A DNA stretch of 64,000 bases. Origin: Myxococcales bacterium 68-20. Lineage in GTDB: Bacteria; Myxococcota_A; Polyangia; Polyangiales; Polyangiaceae. Shown here in pieces: positions 54,047 to 62,911 of this stretch (position 1 is its first letter; the number at the start of each line of letters is the position of its first letter). The stretch spans positions 62,001 to 126,000 of the forward strand of contig MKVQ01000036.1 in NCBI GenBank assembly GCA_001899635.1, written 5' to 3'. The position numbers and the translations under genes were made by a program. The notes under the pieces are model-generated. The model was given only the letters and a program-made list of their open reading frames with translations. It did not search any database and had not been told where the DNA came from.

Positions 54047-54705
54047 ACCGGCGCGCACTGCCCGGCGCCATCGTCGCGCATTGCACACGTGCACGAGACA
54101 CACCCGTGCTCCGCGCACGTTCCGCATGACACGGCGAGCTGACGGCGGAGCGCCTCCCTCGCCCGGAAGACGCGAACCGCCGCGTTGCTCTTCGAGATGC
54201 CTCGCTCTTCGGCGAACGTCCGCATCGAGACGCCGTCGACTTCGACGCGCCGGAGCGCGTCCGCGTATTCGGGCTTGAGCGTACCGGCCAGGCGGAGCAC
54301 GCACGAGCAGACCTCCGCCCGCACCATCTCGACCGGCTCTTCGGCGGTCTCGATCTCCTCGGCGAACTGCGCGAGCGCCCGACCCGCCACCTTCGTTCGA
54401 CGGTAGTAGTCGATGGTCGCGTTGCGAAGCGTCCGGTAGAACCACGGGATCACCGCCTCGCCGTCTCGCAGCCCCTCGAGCTTGTCGAGTCCACGGGCAA
54501 AGGCCTCCTGGAGGATGTCTTCGGCGAGATCCCGACGACCGACACGTTGCTCGAGGAAGCGAAGGAACGCGCGATGGTTCTCGACGAGCAGCTGCTTCAC
54601 GTCGGTATCGAGCGGTCGCGTAGCGTCCGTCGCTTCCGTCGCTCCCGTCTCGGTCGCGACCGACACGGCGCGGTTCGAGGGCTCACGCATCTTGGCCGTG
54701 CACAT
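54040..54705 (-). CDS. CorE-like copper-responsive ECF sigma factor (copy 2)
   Basis: 221 residues, clearly paralogous to the factor at 46273-46884. Region 2 is DLAEDILQEAFARGLDKLEG. The linker CxC is Cys133/Cys135 (EVCSCV). Region 4 is VEVDGVSMRTFAEERGISKS. The tail CGTCAEHGCVSCTC has Cys194, 197, 202, 205 and 207, plus Cys217. The ATG shares one base with the copA stop (TGATG), so expression is coupled to the copper pump. Since copA has the predicted promoter, the factor would amplify its own synthesis when activated by copper. Confidence 0.9.
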   Translation of the reverse strand: MCTAKMREPSNRAVSVATETGATEATDATRPLDTDVKQLLVENHRAFLRFLEQRVGRRDLAEDILQEAFARGLDKLEGLRDGEAVIPWFYRTLRNATIDYYRRTKVAGRALAQFAEEIETAEEPVEMVRAEVCSCVLRLAGTLKPEYADALRRVEVDGVSMRTFAEERGISKSNAAVRVFRAREALRRQLAVSCGTCAEHGCVSCTCAMRDDGAGQCAPVV

Positions 54706-57254
54706 CAGGCGTGCCGAGCCTGCTCGAACCGGCGAAGGCGGAGCGAGTTGACGAGGACGGAGACGCTCGACAGCGACATCGCCGCGCTCGCGACGACGGG
54801 CGAGAGGAGCCAGCCCGTCCAGTGGTAGAGCGCCCCGGCGGCGACCGGGATCCCGATGACGTTGTAGACGAAGGCCCAGAAGAGGTTCTGACGGATCGTC
54901 CGGAGCGTCGCGCGCCCCAGGCGGAGCGCCGTCGGCAGCGCCTTGATCCCGCCTCGCAGGAGGGCGACATCCGCCGCGGCGATCGCGACATCGGCCCCGT
55001 GACCGATCGCCACGCCGACGTGGGCGCCGGCGAGCGCGGGCGCGTCGTTGATGCCGTCCCCGACCATTCCGACGATGTTCCCCTTGGCGCGCTCTTCGAA
55101 GACGACGCGCGCCTTGTCCTCGGGCTTCACCTCGGCGATGACGTGGTCGATCCCGAGCTCCGACGCGATCGCGTTGGCGGTGCTGGCGCGATCCCCCGTC
55201 AGCATGCTCACGCCGATGCCCATCCCGCGGAGCTCTGCCAGCGCGGAGCTCGCCTCCGGCGTCGGAGGGTCGGCGACGGCGACGAGCCCCGCAAGGCGAC
55301 CATCGACCGCGACGAAGAACGGAGTGTTGCCTCGGGTCGCGAGCCGCTCGGCCTCGGCTTCCAGCGCACCGGTATCCACGCTCGCAGCTCGAAGCCACGC
55401 CGCCGTTCCGACGCGTACGTTGCGGCCGCGAACCGTCGCCTCGACGCCGTGCCCCGCGACGCTCCGGAACTGCTCCGCCGTCTCGAGCTTCTCCGCCCGA
55501 GCCTCCGCCCCGGCAACGACCGCTCGCGCGACGGGGTGCTCGCTGCTTCGTTCCGCGCTCGCGACGAGGGAGAGCAGGCTCGACTCGCCTTCCCCGCTGA
55601 TGTCGACGACCGCGGTGAGCGTCGGCTTGCCGCTCGTGAGCGTACCGGTCTTGTCGAGCAGCACGCGGTTCACGCGGCTCGCCGCCTCGAGCGCAGCACC
55701 ACCCTTGACGAGAATGCCGAGCTCGGCGCCGCGGCCCGTGGCGACCGCCACGGCAGCAGGGGTGGCGAGCCCGAGCGCACAAGGGCAAGCGATGACGAGG
55801 ACGGCGACGAACCTCTCGATGGCCGTCGCGAAGCCGTCGGCGGTGGGATCGATGACGACCCACGCGATGAGCGTGACGATCGCGATCGCGAGCACCACCG
55901 GAACGAAGATGCCGCTGACCGTATCGGCGAGGCGAGCGATCGGCGCCTTCGAGCCCTGCGCTTGCTCGACCGCCTCGACGATGCGCGCGAGGGCGCTGCC
56001 CTTCCCTGCCGTCGAGACCTCCAGCGTGAGGGCCCCGCTCTGGTTGAACGTTCCTCCGTAGACCTTCGCCCCTTCGCTCTTGTCCACCGGCAGGCTCTCG
56101 CCGGTGAGCATCGACTCGTCGACCGCCGACTCTCCACGGACGACGACGCCGTCGGCCGCAATGCGCTCCCCCGGTCGGACGACCACGTGATCGCCGCGCC
56201 GAAGAGCTGCGATCGCGACCTCTTCCTCCTGCCCGTTGCGGAGGCGGCGCGCGGTCTTCGGCTGGAGGGCGACGAGACCTCGGACGGCATCGGCGAGGCG
56301 CTTACGCGCTCGGGTCTCTAGCATCTTGCCGAGAAGGACGAACGTCAGGATCGCGGCCGCGGCCTCGAAGTAGAGGTGGGGGACCTTGCCATGCGCAGCG
56401 TGCGGGAAGAGGCCCGGCGCCACGAGCGCCACGGTCGAATAGACGAACGCGGCGCCGGTCCCGATCGCGACCAGCGTGTTCATGTCCGCTGCGCGGTGCT
56501 TCAGCGCGGTCCACGCGAGGCGGAAGAACCGGCGCCCCGGCCCCAGCACGACCGGGGTCGCGAGCGCGAGCTGAAGCCAGCGCCCGAACGTCGTCTCCGT
56601 CCACGCCATCAGCCCGTGGGACATCGCGACGACGAGGAGCGGCACCGTGAAGGCGGCGGCCACGAAGAACCCGCGGCGGAGCGTCCGCTGCTCGCGTTCC
56701 TCGGCCTCCTCGATGGCGGCCGCGCGCTGGGCCGTCGGATCGACAGGCTCCCCAGCGGCGGTCGGCGACGGCCCCTCGTCGCGGACCGGCTCGTAGCCCG
56801 CCTTCTCGATCGCCTCGGCGATGCTCTCGGCCGACGTCGTCCCCGGCTCGAACACGATCGTCGCCCGATGGGTCACCAGGTTGACCTGCGCCTCCTTCAC
56901 TCCGGGCACGCTGGTCACGGCCTTCTCGATCCGCCGCACGCAGGCCGCGCAGGTCATCCCGAGGACACCGAGCTCGAGCGTCTTGACGGGCGGAGCGATC
57001 GCGGCGCGCGTTACCTCGTAGCCGGCGGCGACGACGGCGTCCGCCAGCACCTCCGGCGACGTTTGCTCCGGATCGTAAGCGACCGTCGCGCGCCCCAGCG
57101 CGTAGTTCACGTTCGCGGAGCGCACGCCTTCCGTCTTGGTGAGCGCCTTCTCGACGCGCCGCACGCAGCTCGCGCAGGTCATTCCCTCGATCGGCAGCTC
57201 GAGGATCTCTCCGCCCGGTAGGTTTTCGGGCTCGCTCGTCGTCTGGGCAGCCAT
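54705..57254 (-). CDS. copA: Copper-exporting P1B-type ATPase with two metal-binding domains
   Basis: 849 residues. Two N-terminal heavy-metal domains (Cys27/Cys30 in GMTCASC and Cys102/Cys105 in GMTCAAC) are followed by the eight-helix P1B core. The core has actuator TGES (384-387), the intramembrane Cys490-Pro-Cys492 of Cu+ pumps, phosphorylated Asp534 in DKTGTLT, and a hinge [10 protein letters not shown]. It exports Cu+ from the cytoplasm. The start has AGGAGAAG upstream and a predicted CorE-type promoter ending 22 bases before the ATG. It forms an operon with the second CorE-like gene. Confidence 0.95.
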   Translation of the reverse strand: MAAQTTSEPENLPGGEILELPIEGMTCASCVRRVEKALTKTEGVRSANVNYALGRATVAYDPEQTSPEVLADAVVAAGYEVTRAAIAPPVKTLELGVLGMTCAACVRRIEKAVTSVPGVKEAQVNLVTHRATIVFEPGTTSAESIAEAIEKAGYEPVRDEGPSPTAAGEPVDPTAQRAAAIEEAEEREQRTLRRGFFVAAAFTVPLLVVAMSHGLMAWTETTFGRWLQLALATPVVLGPGRRFFRLAWTALKHRAADMNTLVAIGTGAAFVYSTVALVAPGLFPHAAHGKVPHLYFEAAAAILTFVLLGKMLETRARKRLADAVRGLVALQPKTARRLRNGQEEEVAIAALRRGDHVVVRPGERIAADGVVVRGESAVDESMLTGESLPVDKSEGAKVYGGTFNQSGALTLEVSTAGKGSALARIVEAVEQAQGSKAPIARLADTVSGIFVPVVLAIAIVTLIAWVVIDPTADGFATAIERFVAVLVIACPCALGLATPAAVAVATGRGAELGILVKGGAALEAASRVNRVLLDKTGTLTSGKPTLTAVVDISGEGESSLLSLVASAERSSEHPVARAVVAGAEARAEKLETAEQFRSVAGHGVEATVRGRNVRVGTAAWLRAASVDTGALEAEAERLATRGNTPFFVAVDGRLAGLVAVADPPTPEASSALAELRGMGIGVSMLTGDRASTANAIASELGIDHVIAEVKPEDKARVVFEERAKGNIVGMVGDGINDAPALAGAHVGVAIGHGADVAIAAADVALLRGGIKALPTALRLGRATLRTIRQNLFWAFVYNVIGIPVAAGALYHWTGWLLSPVVASAAMSLSSVSVLVNSLRLRRFEQARHA

Positions 57255-57275
57255 CTCGTCTTCTCCTGTAGCAAG

Positions 57276-57303
57276 GACGCACCACGGCCGCGTTGATTAC
57301 ACC
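57276..57303 (-). promoter_or_regulatory. Predicted CorE-type sigma factor promoter (copA)
   Basis: On the minus strand: GGTGTAAT (57296-57303), 15 bases, GCGTC (57276-57280). Thirteen positions and the spacing are identical to the sites at 54019-54046 and 46028-46055. The leader to copA would be short, about 15 bases. Confidence 0.75.
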
Positions 57304-57405
57304 CAGGCGCGGAAGGCGCGCGGCGCGGCCGGGCTCGACGCCCTTGCGACGATTCTGGCGGCATCTCGGCCACCTGCGGCTTCCGGTCGAGCCTCTCCGC
57401 CCGCG

Positions 57406-57722
57406 CTACTCCACGCGGAGCTCGCCCATCATCCCGTGCTCGCCATGCTCGAGGATGTGGCAGTGGTACATCCACGACCCCGGTTCATCGAAGCGCGCCA
57501 CGAGCTTGAAGGACGTCTTGGCCGGGACGGTCGATCCGGAGTCGGACGAGAGCTCCGGGCTGCGGGGCATGGCGGCCACGGGGCCGGCGACGACGTCGCT
57601 CCGCGTTCGTCACGTCGAGCCCCCGGACATCCGTGTTCTTCACCACAATCGGCGCCGTGCTCGCTCGAACATGCCAGGGCGAGGAGGGCGCCACCCGTCG
57701 CAAGCCAAATTCGATGGAGCAT
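57406..57722 (-). pseudogene. Decayed multicopper oxidase
   Basis: An N-terminal lipoprotein signal (MLHRIWLATGGALLALACSS) starts at 57722. After a frame change a short strand APIVVKNTDVRGLDVTNAE is visible. After another change the frame ending at TAG 57406-57408 reads FKLVARFDEPGSWMYHCHIL then EHGEHGMMGELRVE. That is the final copper-binding segment of a multicopper oxidase (type 1/type 3 ligands HCH, H and M). About 350 central residues are missing. It lies about 100 bases upstream of the copA promoter on the same strand. The remnant suggests a former oxidase-copA operon. Confidence 0.8.
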
Positions 57723-57826
57723 CTTCGATGCTCACTGCCTTCTGGATGTTCTGCATCTCGTGATCGCCTACGTCAAACTTGGTGCGGTCACGGTAGGCGC
57801 GACAGCCGACGCGCGCGGCAAGGCGC

Positions 57827-58228
57827 TCACTTCGTCGGGTTCTGCGTCATCTCGTTCGAGTACGTCGAATACGCGCCGCCGATCTTGCAGCGAAGGCGGT
57901 ACGAGTAGTCCATGTCCTCGGTCGCCGAGGTGTCGTGCTTGTTGTCCGCCGCGCCCGGAAGCGTGAACGCGACGGCGTACTCCTCGTGCACGGAGCCATC
58001 CGGCATGGTCGCCTTGCGCTCGAGCTCGATAGATTCGCATCCGACCGCCGGATTCGCCCACATCACGTGCAAGGCGCCCATCATCTTGGCCACCTCATTG
58101 AGCTTCGGAGCTTCAGGGGCCGAGGAGCCGGACGTTCCGGATGAGCTCGGCGATTGCGTATCGGACGACGAGCATCCACTCGAGAGCGTAGCGAGGAGAG
58201 AGAACGTGACGATCGCGACGTACTTCAT
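57827..58228 (-). CDS. Small hypothetical lipoprotein
   Basis: 133 residues. A signal ends LATLSSGC (Cys19) and a Ser/Pro-rich linker follows. A compact ~90-residue domain (VMWANPAVGCESIELERKAT, DYSYRLRCKIGGAYSTYSNE) has two cysteines and an alternation of strands resembling a fibronectin type III fold. I chose ATG 58228; the frame is open further upstream without signal-like sequence. Function unknown. Confidence 0.72.
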   Translation of the reverse strand: MKYVAIVTFSLLATLSSGCSSSDTQSPSSSGTSGSSAPEAPKLNEVAKMMGALHVMWANPAVGCESIELERKATMPDGSVHEEYAVAFTLPGAADNKHDTSATEDMDYSYRLRCKIGGAYSTYSNEMTQNPTK

Positions 58229-58431
58229 CCCGGATTTCGTAACACGCCTCCGGCAGCCACACCTCGCGGAAGGTCGACGCGGTTCAAGTCGACGACGACT
58301 GTAACCGCGCGAGTCACGCTTCGCTCCGTCGCATGCGACGTGACGAGGAGCGGAGAGTCTCTCGTGCTCGAAGTTTTGTTGCGATGGGGGGGTTGCGCGA
58401 GCGATTCTCATCGGCAGGGAAAGCACGCGCC

Positions 58432-59094
58432 ATGAGCTTCGACCCGTACCAGCCACCCCAATCCGAGACGCAGGCCTCGGCGCAATCGAGGAACGACGGC
58501 GGCGGGTCGCGCGTGGGCACTCTCGCCGCTGCGCTCCTCGGCGCTGGGGTGGGGACACAGCTGATCGAGGTCGCCGTTTGGCTCACGGTCTCCGATCCGG
58601 ACATGTTCGACGACGTCACGAGCACCGTTCGCACGGTCGCCACCGTGCTCCGCCTCTCCGGCATCGTCGCCTTCCTCATCTGGAGCCACCGCATCATCAG
58701 CAACGTGATTGGGTTCGGCGTGCGAGGCCTTCGGTACACCCCAGGCGCAGCCGTGGGCTACTGGTTCTTTCCAGGGATCAACCTCGTTCATGGCTACAGG
58801 GTCGTCGCGGAAGCATGGCGCGCGAGCGACCCCGAGGACGCCGGCGACGATAGTCATCGATGGATCTCGCGACGAGCCGACAACCTGATCCTCCACTGGT
58901 GGCTCGCGTACATGGCGTCCCGTATCGTCGCCCTCGTGGGGCGCTACGACGCGAGGCCGGCGCTGTGGATCACCGGTGTCGTCGTCGAGGTCGTCGCGGT
59001 GGTGCTCATGGCGATCGTGATCCGGCGCCTCGACGCACGTCAGCGCGCCTACGCGCGTGAGCTCCTCGTGCGCAGCCGTCCCTCGGCGGCATGA
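58432..59094 (+). CDS. DUF4328 membrane protein
   Basis: 220 residues. A Pro/Gln-rich N-terminus (SFDPYQPPQSETQA) precedes about four or five helices. The sequence FLIWSHRIISNVIGFGVRGLRYTPGAAVGYWFFPGINLVHGYRVV matches the DUF4328 pattern (short loop with RYTPG, then a WF-P-N helix, then an EAWRAS segment). Inner membrane, function unknown. It is divergent from the lipoprotein gene at 57827-58228. Confidence 0.8.
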   Translation: MSFDPYQPPQSETQASAQSRNDGGGSRVGTLAAALLGAGVGTQLIEVAVWLTVSDPDMFDDVTSTVRTVATVLRLSGIVAFLIWSHRIISNVIGFGVRGLRYTPGAAVGYWFFPGINLVHGYRVVAEAWRASDPEDAGDDSHRWISRRADNLILHWWLAYMASRIVALVGRYDARPALWITGVVVEVVAVVLMAIVIRRLDARQRAYARELLVRSRPSAA

Positions 59095-59231
59095 GGGTGA
59101 GGAAGGAGCTCGGCGAACGCCGGGACGGGACGCAGTAGCTCGATGCAAGCCGCTCGAGCTATCCGGTCGAGATCCACGGCTCCGTCGAATTGTTCGCGCT
59201 TCGGTTTCCTCCTACTCTGCTCCGTCCCGCC

Positions 59232-60287
59232 ATGACCGGATCTCCACGACGCATCGGTGCGCTCGTCGCGCTTGCGGGGATCCTGCTCATCACGCACTCC
59301 GCACACGCCGAGGCTCCTCCTGGTGCCACGGACATCGACCTCTCCTACGCGGCACCCGTGGGGTGTGCGTCCCGGACCGAGTTCGAACAGGAGATCGGAC
59401 GAAGGGTCGATCCGCGCTGGCTCGCAGGCGGCGATCGGCGAAGCTTCGACGTCCGTGTCGAACGTCTCCCGGACGGGACGTTCGCGGGCAGGCTCGAGGT
59501 CCTCCGCGCGGGGCATTCGCTGCGCGTCCGAGAGATTCGAGACCCAGCATGCAAGGCGGTGAGCACCGCGCTCGCGGTCTTCATCGCCATCGCCGTCGAT
59601 CCTGCGAACGTCGATGCTGACACCCCCGCGATGCCCGCGCCGCTACCTCCAGAACCGCAGGCGGTCGAACATCCGGCATCGCCGCTCGCCCCCTCGGAGC
59701 CACCTCTCCGAACGTCCCGTCCTCCTCGAAACGTGAGCGGCGCGCCTGCACCGTCTTCGTGGTCGCTCGGCGCGGCTGCCGGTGCCGTGCACATGCGCGT
59801 TCCGAATGACGCGTGGGGAGCGCGCTTCGGCGCGGAGGTCGCACGCTCATGGCCAGCAAGTCGTGTCTCGCCTGCCCTGCGCGTGTCGTGGGGGTTTGCG
59901 GACTTCACGGTATTTCCACCCCGCGCCGGTCGAGCGGAGTTCCGCTTCCAGACCACGCGCTTCGAAGGATGTGCGCGGGTCGATGCTTCCCCTCTCCCGC
60001 TCACGCTTTCGCCTTGCCTCGGATTCGACGTCGGAAGCCTCGCCGCCGCCGCGCCGGATGCTCCGGAAGCCGGTCATGCTACGGTCGGATGGCGGGCTGC
60101 AACTGGGGTTGCGCGCGTCGCTTGGGAGCTCCTCCCGTGGCTCGCGCTGGAAGGCGAGGTCGGCTTCGAGCTGCCGTTCCAGCGCACGACCTTCGCCCTC
60201 GACAAGCCCATCCGTATGGCTTACCGACCGCCGGCCGTCCTCTTCACCGCCGGCGCAGGGCTCCACGTGACCACGCGCTTTCGCTAG
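59232..60287 (+). CDS. Secreted protein with beta-barrel-like C-terminal half
   Basis: 351 residues. A signal peptide (RIGALVALAGILLITHSAHA) is followed by a small domain with Cys in APVGCASRTEFEQEIG, a Pro-rich linker (~130-180) and a C-terminal half with alternating hydrophobic strands (WSLGAAAGAVHMRV, RVSWGFADFTVFPP, VARVAWELLPWLALEGEVGF) ending in an aromatic/Arg (HVTTRFR), typical of outer-membrane strands. The 3' end of this gene is repeated at 62128-62231. Confidence 0.7.
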   Translation: MTGSPRRIGALVALAGILLITHSAHAEAPPGATDIDLSYAAPVGCASRTEFEQEIGRRVDPRWLAGGDRRSFDVRVERLPDGTFAGRLEVLRAGHSLRVREIRDPACKAVSTALAVFIAIAVDPANVDADTPAMPAPLPPEPQAVEHPASPLAPSEPPLRTSRPPRNVSGAPAPSSWSLGAAAGAVHMRVPNDAWGARFGAEVARSWPASRVSPALRVSWGFADFTVFPPRAGRAEFRFQTTRFEGCARVDASPLPLTLSPCLGFDVGSLAAAAPDAPEAGHATVGWRAATGVARVAWELLPWLALEGEVGFELPFQRTTFALDKPIRMAYRPPAVLFTAGAGLHVTTRFR

Positions 60288-60377
60288 CTGGCAGGCCCTC
60301 CAAGCACGCTTCCCAAAATCGGCGCGGGTCGTGATCAAACCGAGATCACCCGGCCACTCTACCGCTGGGCTGTCGTT
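60180..60377 (+). repeat. Direct repeat, copy 1 (gene 3' end plus spacer)
   Basis: This covers the last ~35 codons of the secreted protein gene and the ~90 bases after it. It is repeated with many shared blocks (AAGCCCATCCGTATGG, TCCTCTTCACCG, TTCGCTAG, AAATCGGCGCG, GATCACCCGGCCACTCT, TGTCGTT) at 62128-62313. The spacer part lies upstream of the Cys-rich lipoprotein gene. Confidence 0.8.
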
Positions 60378-60493
60378 CGGAAAGCGACGCGCCTTTCCGG
60401 GGCGTTTGGTCAGGACAGCCCGCGAAGGCGACTCATCGCCTTCCACCACGCATGACGGAGCGCCGAGCCCTTGGCATCGGGGACGAGGTTGAA

Positions 60494-61954
60494 ATGAGGG
60501 ATTCGATTCGAGGTCCGCTGGCGCCTGCGCGCCTGCTCGCGATGGTCTTCGGGCTGGGGCTTGCCATCTCTGCCTGTAATGAGGGTGACGACGGCGTTTC
60601 CGCCCCGACGTGCCCCGAGGGCTGCGGCCCGAACATGATCTGCCAGAGCGACGGCTCCTGCGCCTGCGCCTCCGACTTCCGGGACTGCGATGGCAAGCCG
60701 TCCAATGGCTGCGAGCACCAGGGCAATACCTGCGACGGCCCGTGTGTCGGCGAGGACGACGCGGCCTTCTGCAGCCGCCTCAACAAGACCTGCGGCGACG
60801 TAACCGGCAAGGACAATTGCGACGTCGCGCGCACGGCCACCTGCGGCTCCTGCCCGGACGGTAAGACCTGCGGCGCCGACAACACCTGCTCGTGCAAACC
60901 GGAGAGCGACGCCGCCTTCTGCTCGCGCCTGGGCAAGAACTGCGGCGACGTGATTGGCACGGACAACTGCAACATCGCCCGCTCGGCGACCTGCGGCTCC
61001 TGCCCGGACGGTCAGACCTGCGGCGATGACAAGACCTGCTCGTGCAAGGCGGAGGACGACGCCGCCTTCTGCGCCCGCCTGGGGAAGAACTGCGGCGAGG
61101 TAACCGACAAGGACAACTGCGGCACCGCCCGAACGGCGACGTGCGGCACCTGCCCAACCGGTCAGACCTGCGGCGACGACAACACCTGCGCGTGCATCCC
61201 GGAGGACGACGCCACCTTCTGCTCGCGTCAGTCCAAGGAGTGCGGTTCGTTCGCAGGCTCCGACAACTGCGGCAAGAGCCGAACGGTCGACTGCGGCACC
61301 TGCGAGGGCAACGCGACCTGCGGCGCGCCCGTTCCGAACATCTGCGGCCCCTGCGTCGGGGAGACGGATGCCCAGCTCTGCACCAAGGCGAACGCGACCT
61401 GCGGTCAGCTCCATACCACCGACCGCTGCGGAGACCCCCGCATCGTCGCCGATTGCGGCGCTTGCGCGGACGGAACGTCCTGCCTCGCCGACAACAGCTG
61501 CGGAGAGCCCGACGGCGTGTGGCTGCACGACACATGCTTCAGGCGCGGGAACACGATCGTGCTCTGCGCGACGAACCTCACGTGCATCCGCACGTACACC
61601 GGGGGAGTCACGAATTGGGAGGGCGTGTGCAAGCAGGCCTGCGAGTCCGACGCGGACTGCACGACGGGCGGTTCTTGTGCGTCCGTCGGAAAGACCGACG
61701 GACAGAAATTCTGCGGCACGCCTCGTTCGCCGGGAGACGCCTGCAGCTCGTGGAGGGGTTCTGCAGACGTGTGCCACGATCCGAGCCGGGCGGAGGAAAC
61801 GTTCTTGGAATGCCTGGGCGGAACGTGCAGCTACGTGTGCGACTACGACGGCAATCTCGGCGCTCCGCCCTACGATTGCCCGGCAGGCCAGTCGTGTGGC
61901 GACGGTCGAGTGCGCGATCCCCAGACCAACTTCAACCTCCATCTCTGCGAGTAG
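60494..61954 (+). CDS. Cysteine-rich tandem-repeat lipoprotein
   Basis: 486 residues. A signal ends GLAISAC. The body has five to six copies of a ~50-residue repeat, each with the pattern DDAAFCSRLGKNCGDV...DNC...ATCGSCPDGQTCGDDNTCSC. A different Cys-rich C-terminal domain follows (ACESDADCTTGGSCASVG, DYDGNLGAPPYDCPAGQSC). Even numbers of cysteines suggest disulfide-bonded extracellular modules, a style common in myxobacterial surface proteins. ATG 60494 has GAGG upstream; ATG 60452 is in frame but gives a poor signal. Confidence 0.82.
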   Translation: MRDSIRGPLAPARLLAMVFGLGLAISACNEGDDGVSAPTCPEGCGPNMICQSDGSCACASDFRDCDGKPSNGCEHQGNTCDGPCVGEDDAAFCSRLNKTCGDVTGKDNCDVARTATCGSCPDGKTCGADNTCSCKPESDAAFCSRLGKNCGDVIGTDNCNIARSATCGSCPDGQTCGDDKTCSCKAEDDAAFCARLGKNCGEVTDKDNCGTARTATCGTCPTGQTCGDDNTCACIPEDDATFCSRQSKECGSFAGSDNCGKSRTVDCGTCEGNATCGAPVPNICGPCVGETDAQLCTKANATCGQLHTTDRCGDPRIVADCGACADGTSCLADNSCGEPDGVWLHDTCFRRGNTIVLCATNLTCIRTYTGGVTNWEGVCKQACESDADCTTGGSCASVGKTDGQKFCGTPRSPGDACSSWRGSADVCHDPSRAEETFLECLGGTCSYVCDYDGNLGAPPYDCPAGQSCGDGRVRDPQTNFNLHLCE

Positions 61955-62127
61955 ACGCCTTCGGGCTCGCGGCCCACCCACCTGCAGTGGTGGGCCCTCT
62001 GCCCGCATCGCATTGCCGATGGTCGACCGCCGCCAACTGGCGACGGTCGGCGAGCAGAAGAGCAACGCTCGGTCGCTCACGAAGGAAGGTCCGCGAAGGT
62101 GACTTGACCCGTGACAGCGAGGGCGTG

Positions 62128-62313
62128 CCTTTCGAGCGCACGCCCCTCGAGAGAAGCCCATCCGTATGGTCTCGCCGCCGGTCCTCTTCACCGGCGGCGC
62201 AAGGCTCCGCACTGACCGCGCGCCTTCGCTAGAGTTCGGGCCCGTGCCCAGAAAATCGGCGCGCTTCGTGATCAAATGGAGATCACCCGGCCACTCTTCG
62301 CTGGGATGTCGTT
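62128..62313 (+). repeat. Direct repeat, copy 2 (relic of a secreted-protein gene end)
   Basis: A diverged copy of 60180-60377. The first ~100 bases match the final codons of the gene at 59232-60287, including the in-register TAG at 62229-62231, but no complete gene precedes them. The rest is the matching spacer that leads into the ECF sigma factor gene. It is best read as a remnant of a duplicated gene. The 399 bases 61955-62353 hold nothing else. Confidence 0.75.
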
Positions 62314-62353
62314 GGTACAAACGCCTCCGAGCGCCCTTCAGGGGCCGCTGGTC

Positions 62354-62911
62354 ATGATGGCCCGCGACGACGACTCGTCACCGCCCGCCACGGACGCGTC
62401 GCCCACCGAGCGCTTCGAGCATCTCGTTCGAACGCACTACACCTTCGTCTGGCGAACCTCGCGACGACTCGGCGTTCGCCCGGCGGATCTGGATGACGCC
62501 ATTCAAGAGGTCTTCCTCGTGGCGGCCAGGAACCTCGATTCAATCACCTACGAGCGCGCCTACTTGTTCCGGGTCTGCGTGTTCGTGGCCTCGCAATCAC
62601 GTCGGACGGCCCGAAGGCGGCGCGAAATCCACGACGAGCAGCACCTCGAAACCGCCCTCGACCATGCCGCCAGCCCCGAAGAGCATGTTCAAGCGAACGA
62701 AGCCCGCCGGACGCTCCAAGGGGTCCTCGACGATATGCCCGAGGAGCTGAGGGTCGTCTTCGTTCTTCACGAGCTCGAGCGTTTCACCATGTCCCAAATT
62801 GCCGACACGATGAGTCAGCCCGCGGGCACCGTCGCTTCTCGCCTCCGTCGCGCGCGAGAGGTGTTCATGAAACTCGCCGCTGCGCGCACGAAAGACTGGG
62901 GCAATCGATGA
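62354..62911 (+). CDS. ECF-type sigma-70 factor
   Basis: 185 residues. Region 2: FEHLVRTHYTFVWRTSRRLGVRPADLDDAIQEVFLVAARNLD and the RAYLFRVCVFVASQSRRTARRR segment. Region 4: LDDMPEELRVVFVLHELERFTMSQIADTMSQPAGTVASRLRRAREVF. It would direct RNA polymerase to an unknown regulon. ATG 62354 is the likely start; the next codon is also ATG. The stop overlaps the start of the following gene (ATGA). Confidence 0.9.
   Translation: MMARDDDSSPPATDASPTERFEHLVRTHYTFVWRTSRRLGVRPADLDDAIQEVFLVAARNLDSITYERAYLFRVCVFVASQSRRTARRRREIHDEQHLETALDHAASPEEHVQANEARRTLQGVLDDMPEELRVVFVLHELERFTMSQIADTMSQPAGTVASRLRRAREVFMKLAAARTKDWGNR

Noticed and set aside
54706-55863. N-terminal extension of the second CorE-like sigma factor.
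   Set aside because: It overlaps copA on the same strand in another frame and is Arg/Gly-rich; the TGATG coupling site marks the true start.
60565-60600. A TGTAAT sequence inside the Cys-rich lipoprotein gene as a fourth CorE-type promoter.
   Set aside because: The preceding GG and the GCGTC box at 15 bases are missing, and it lies within coding sequence.
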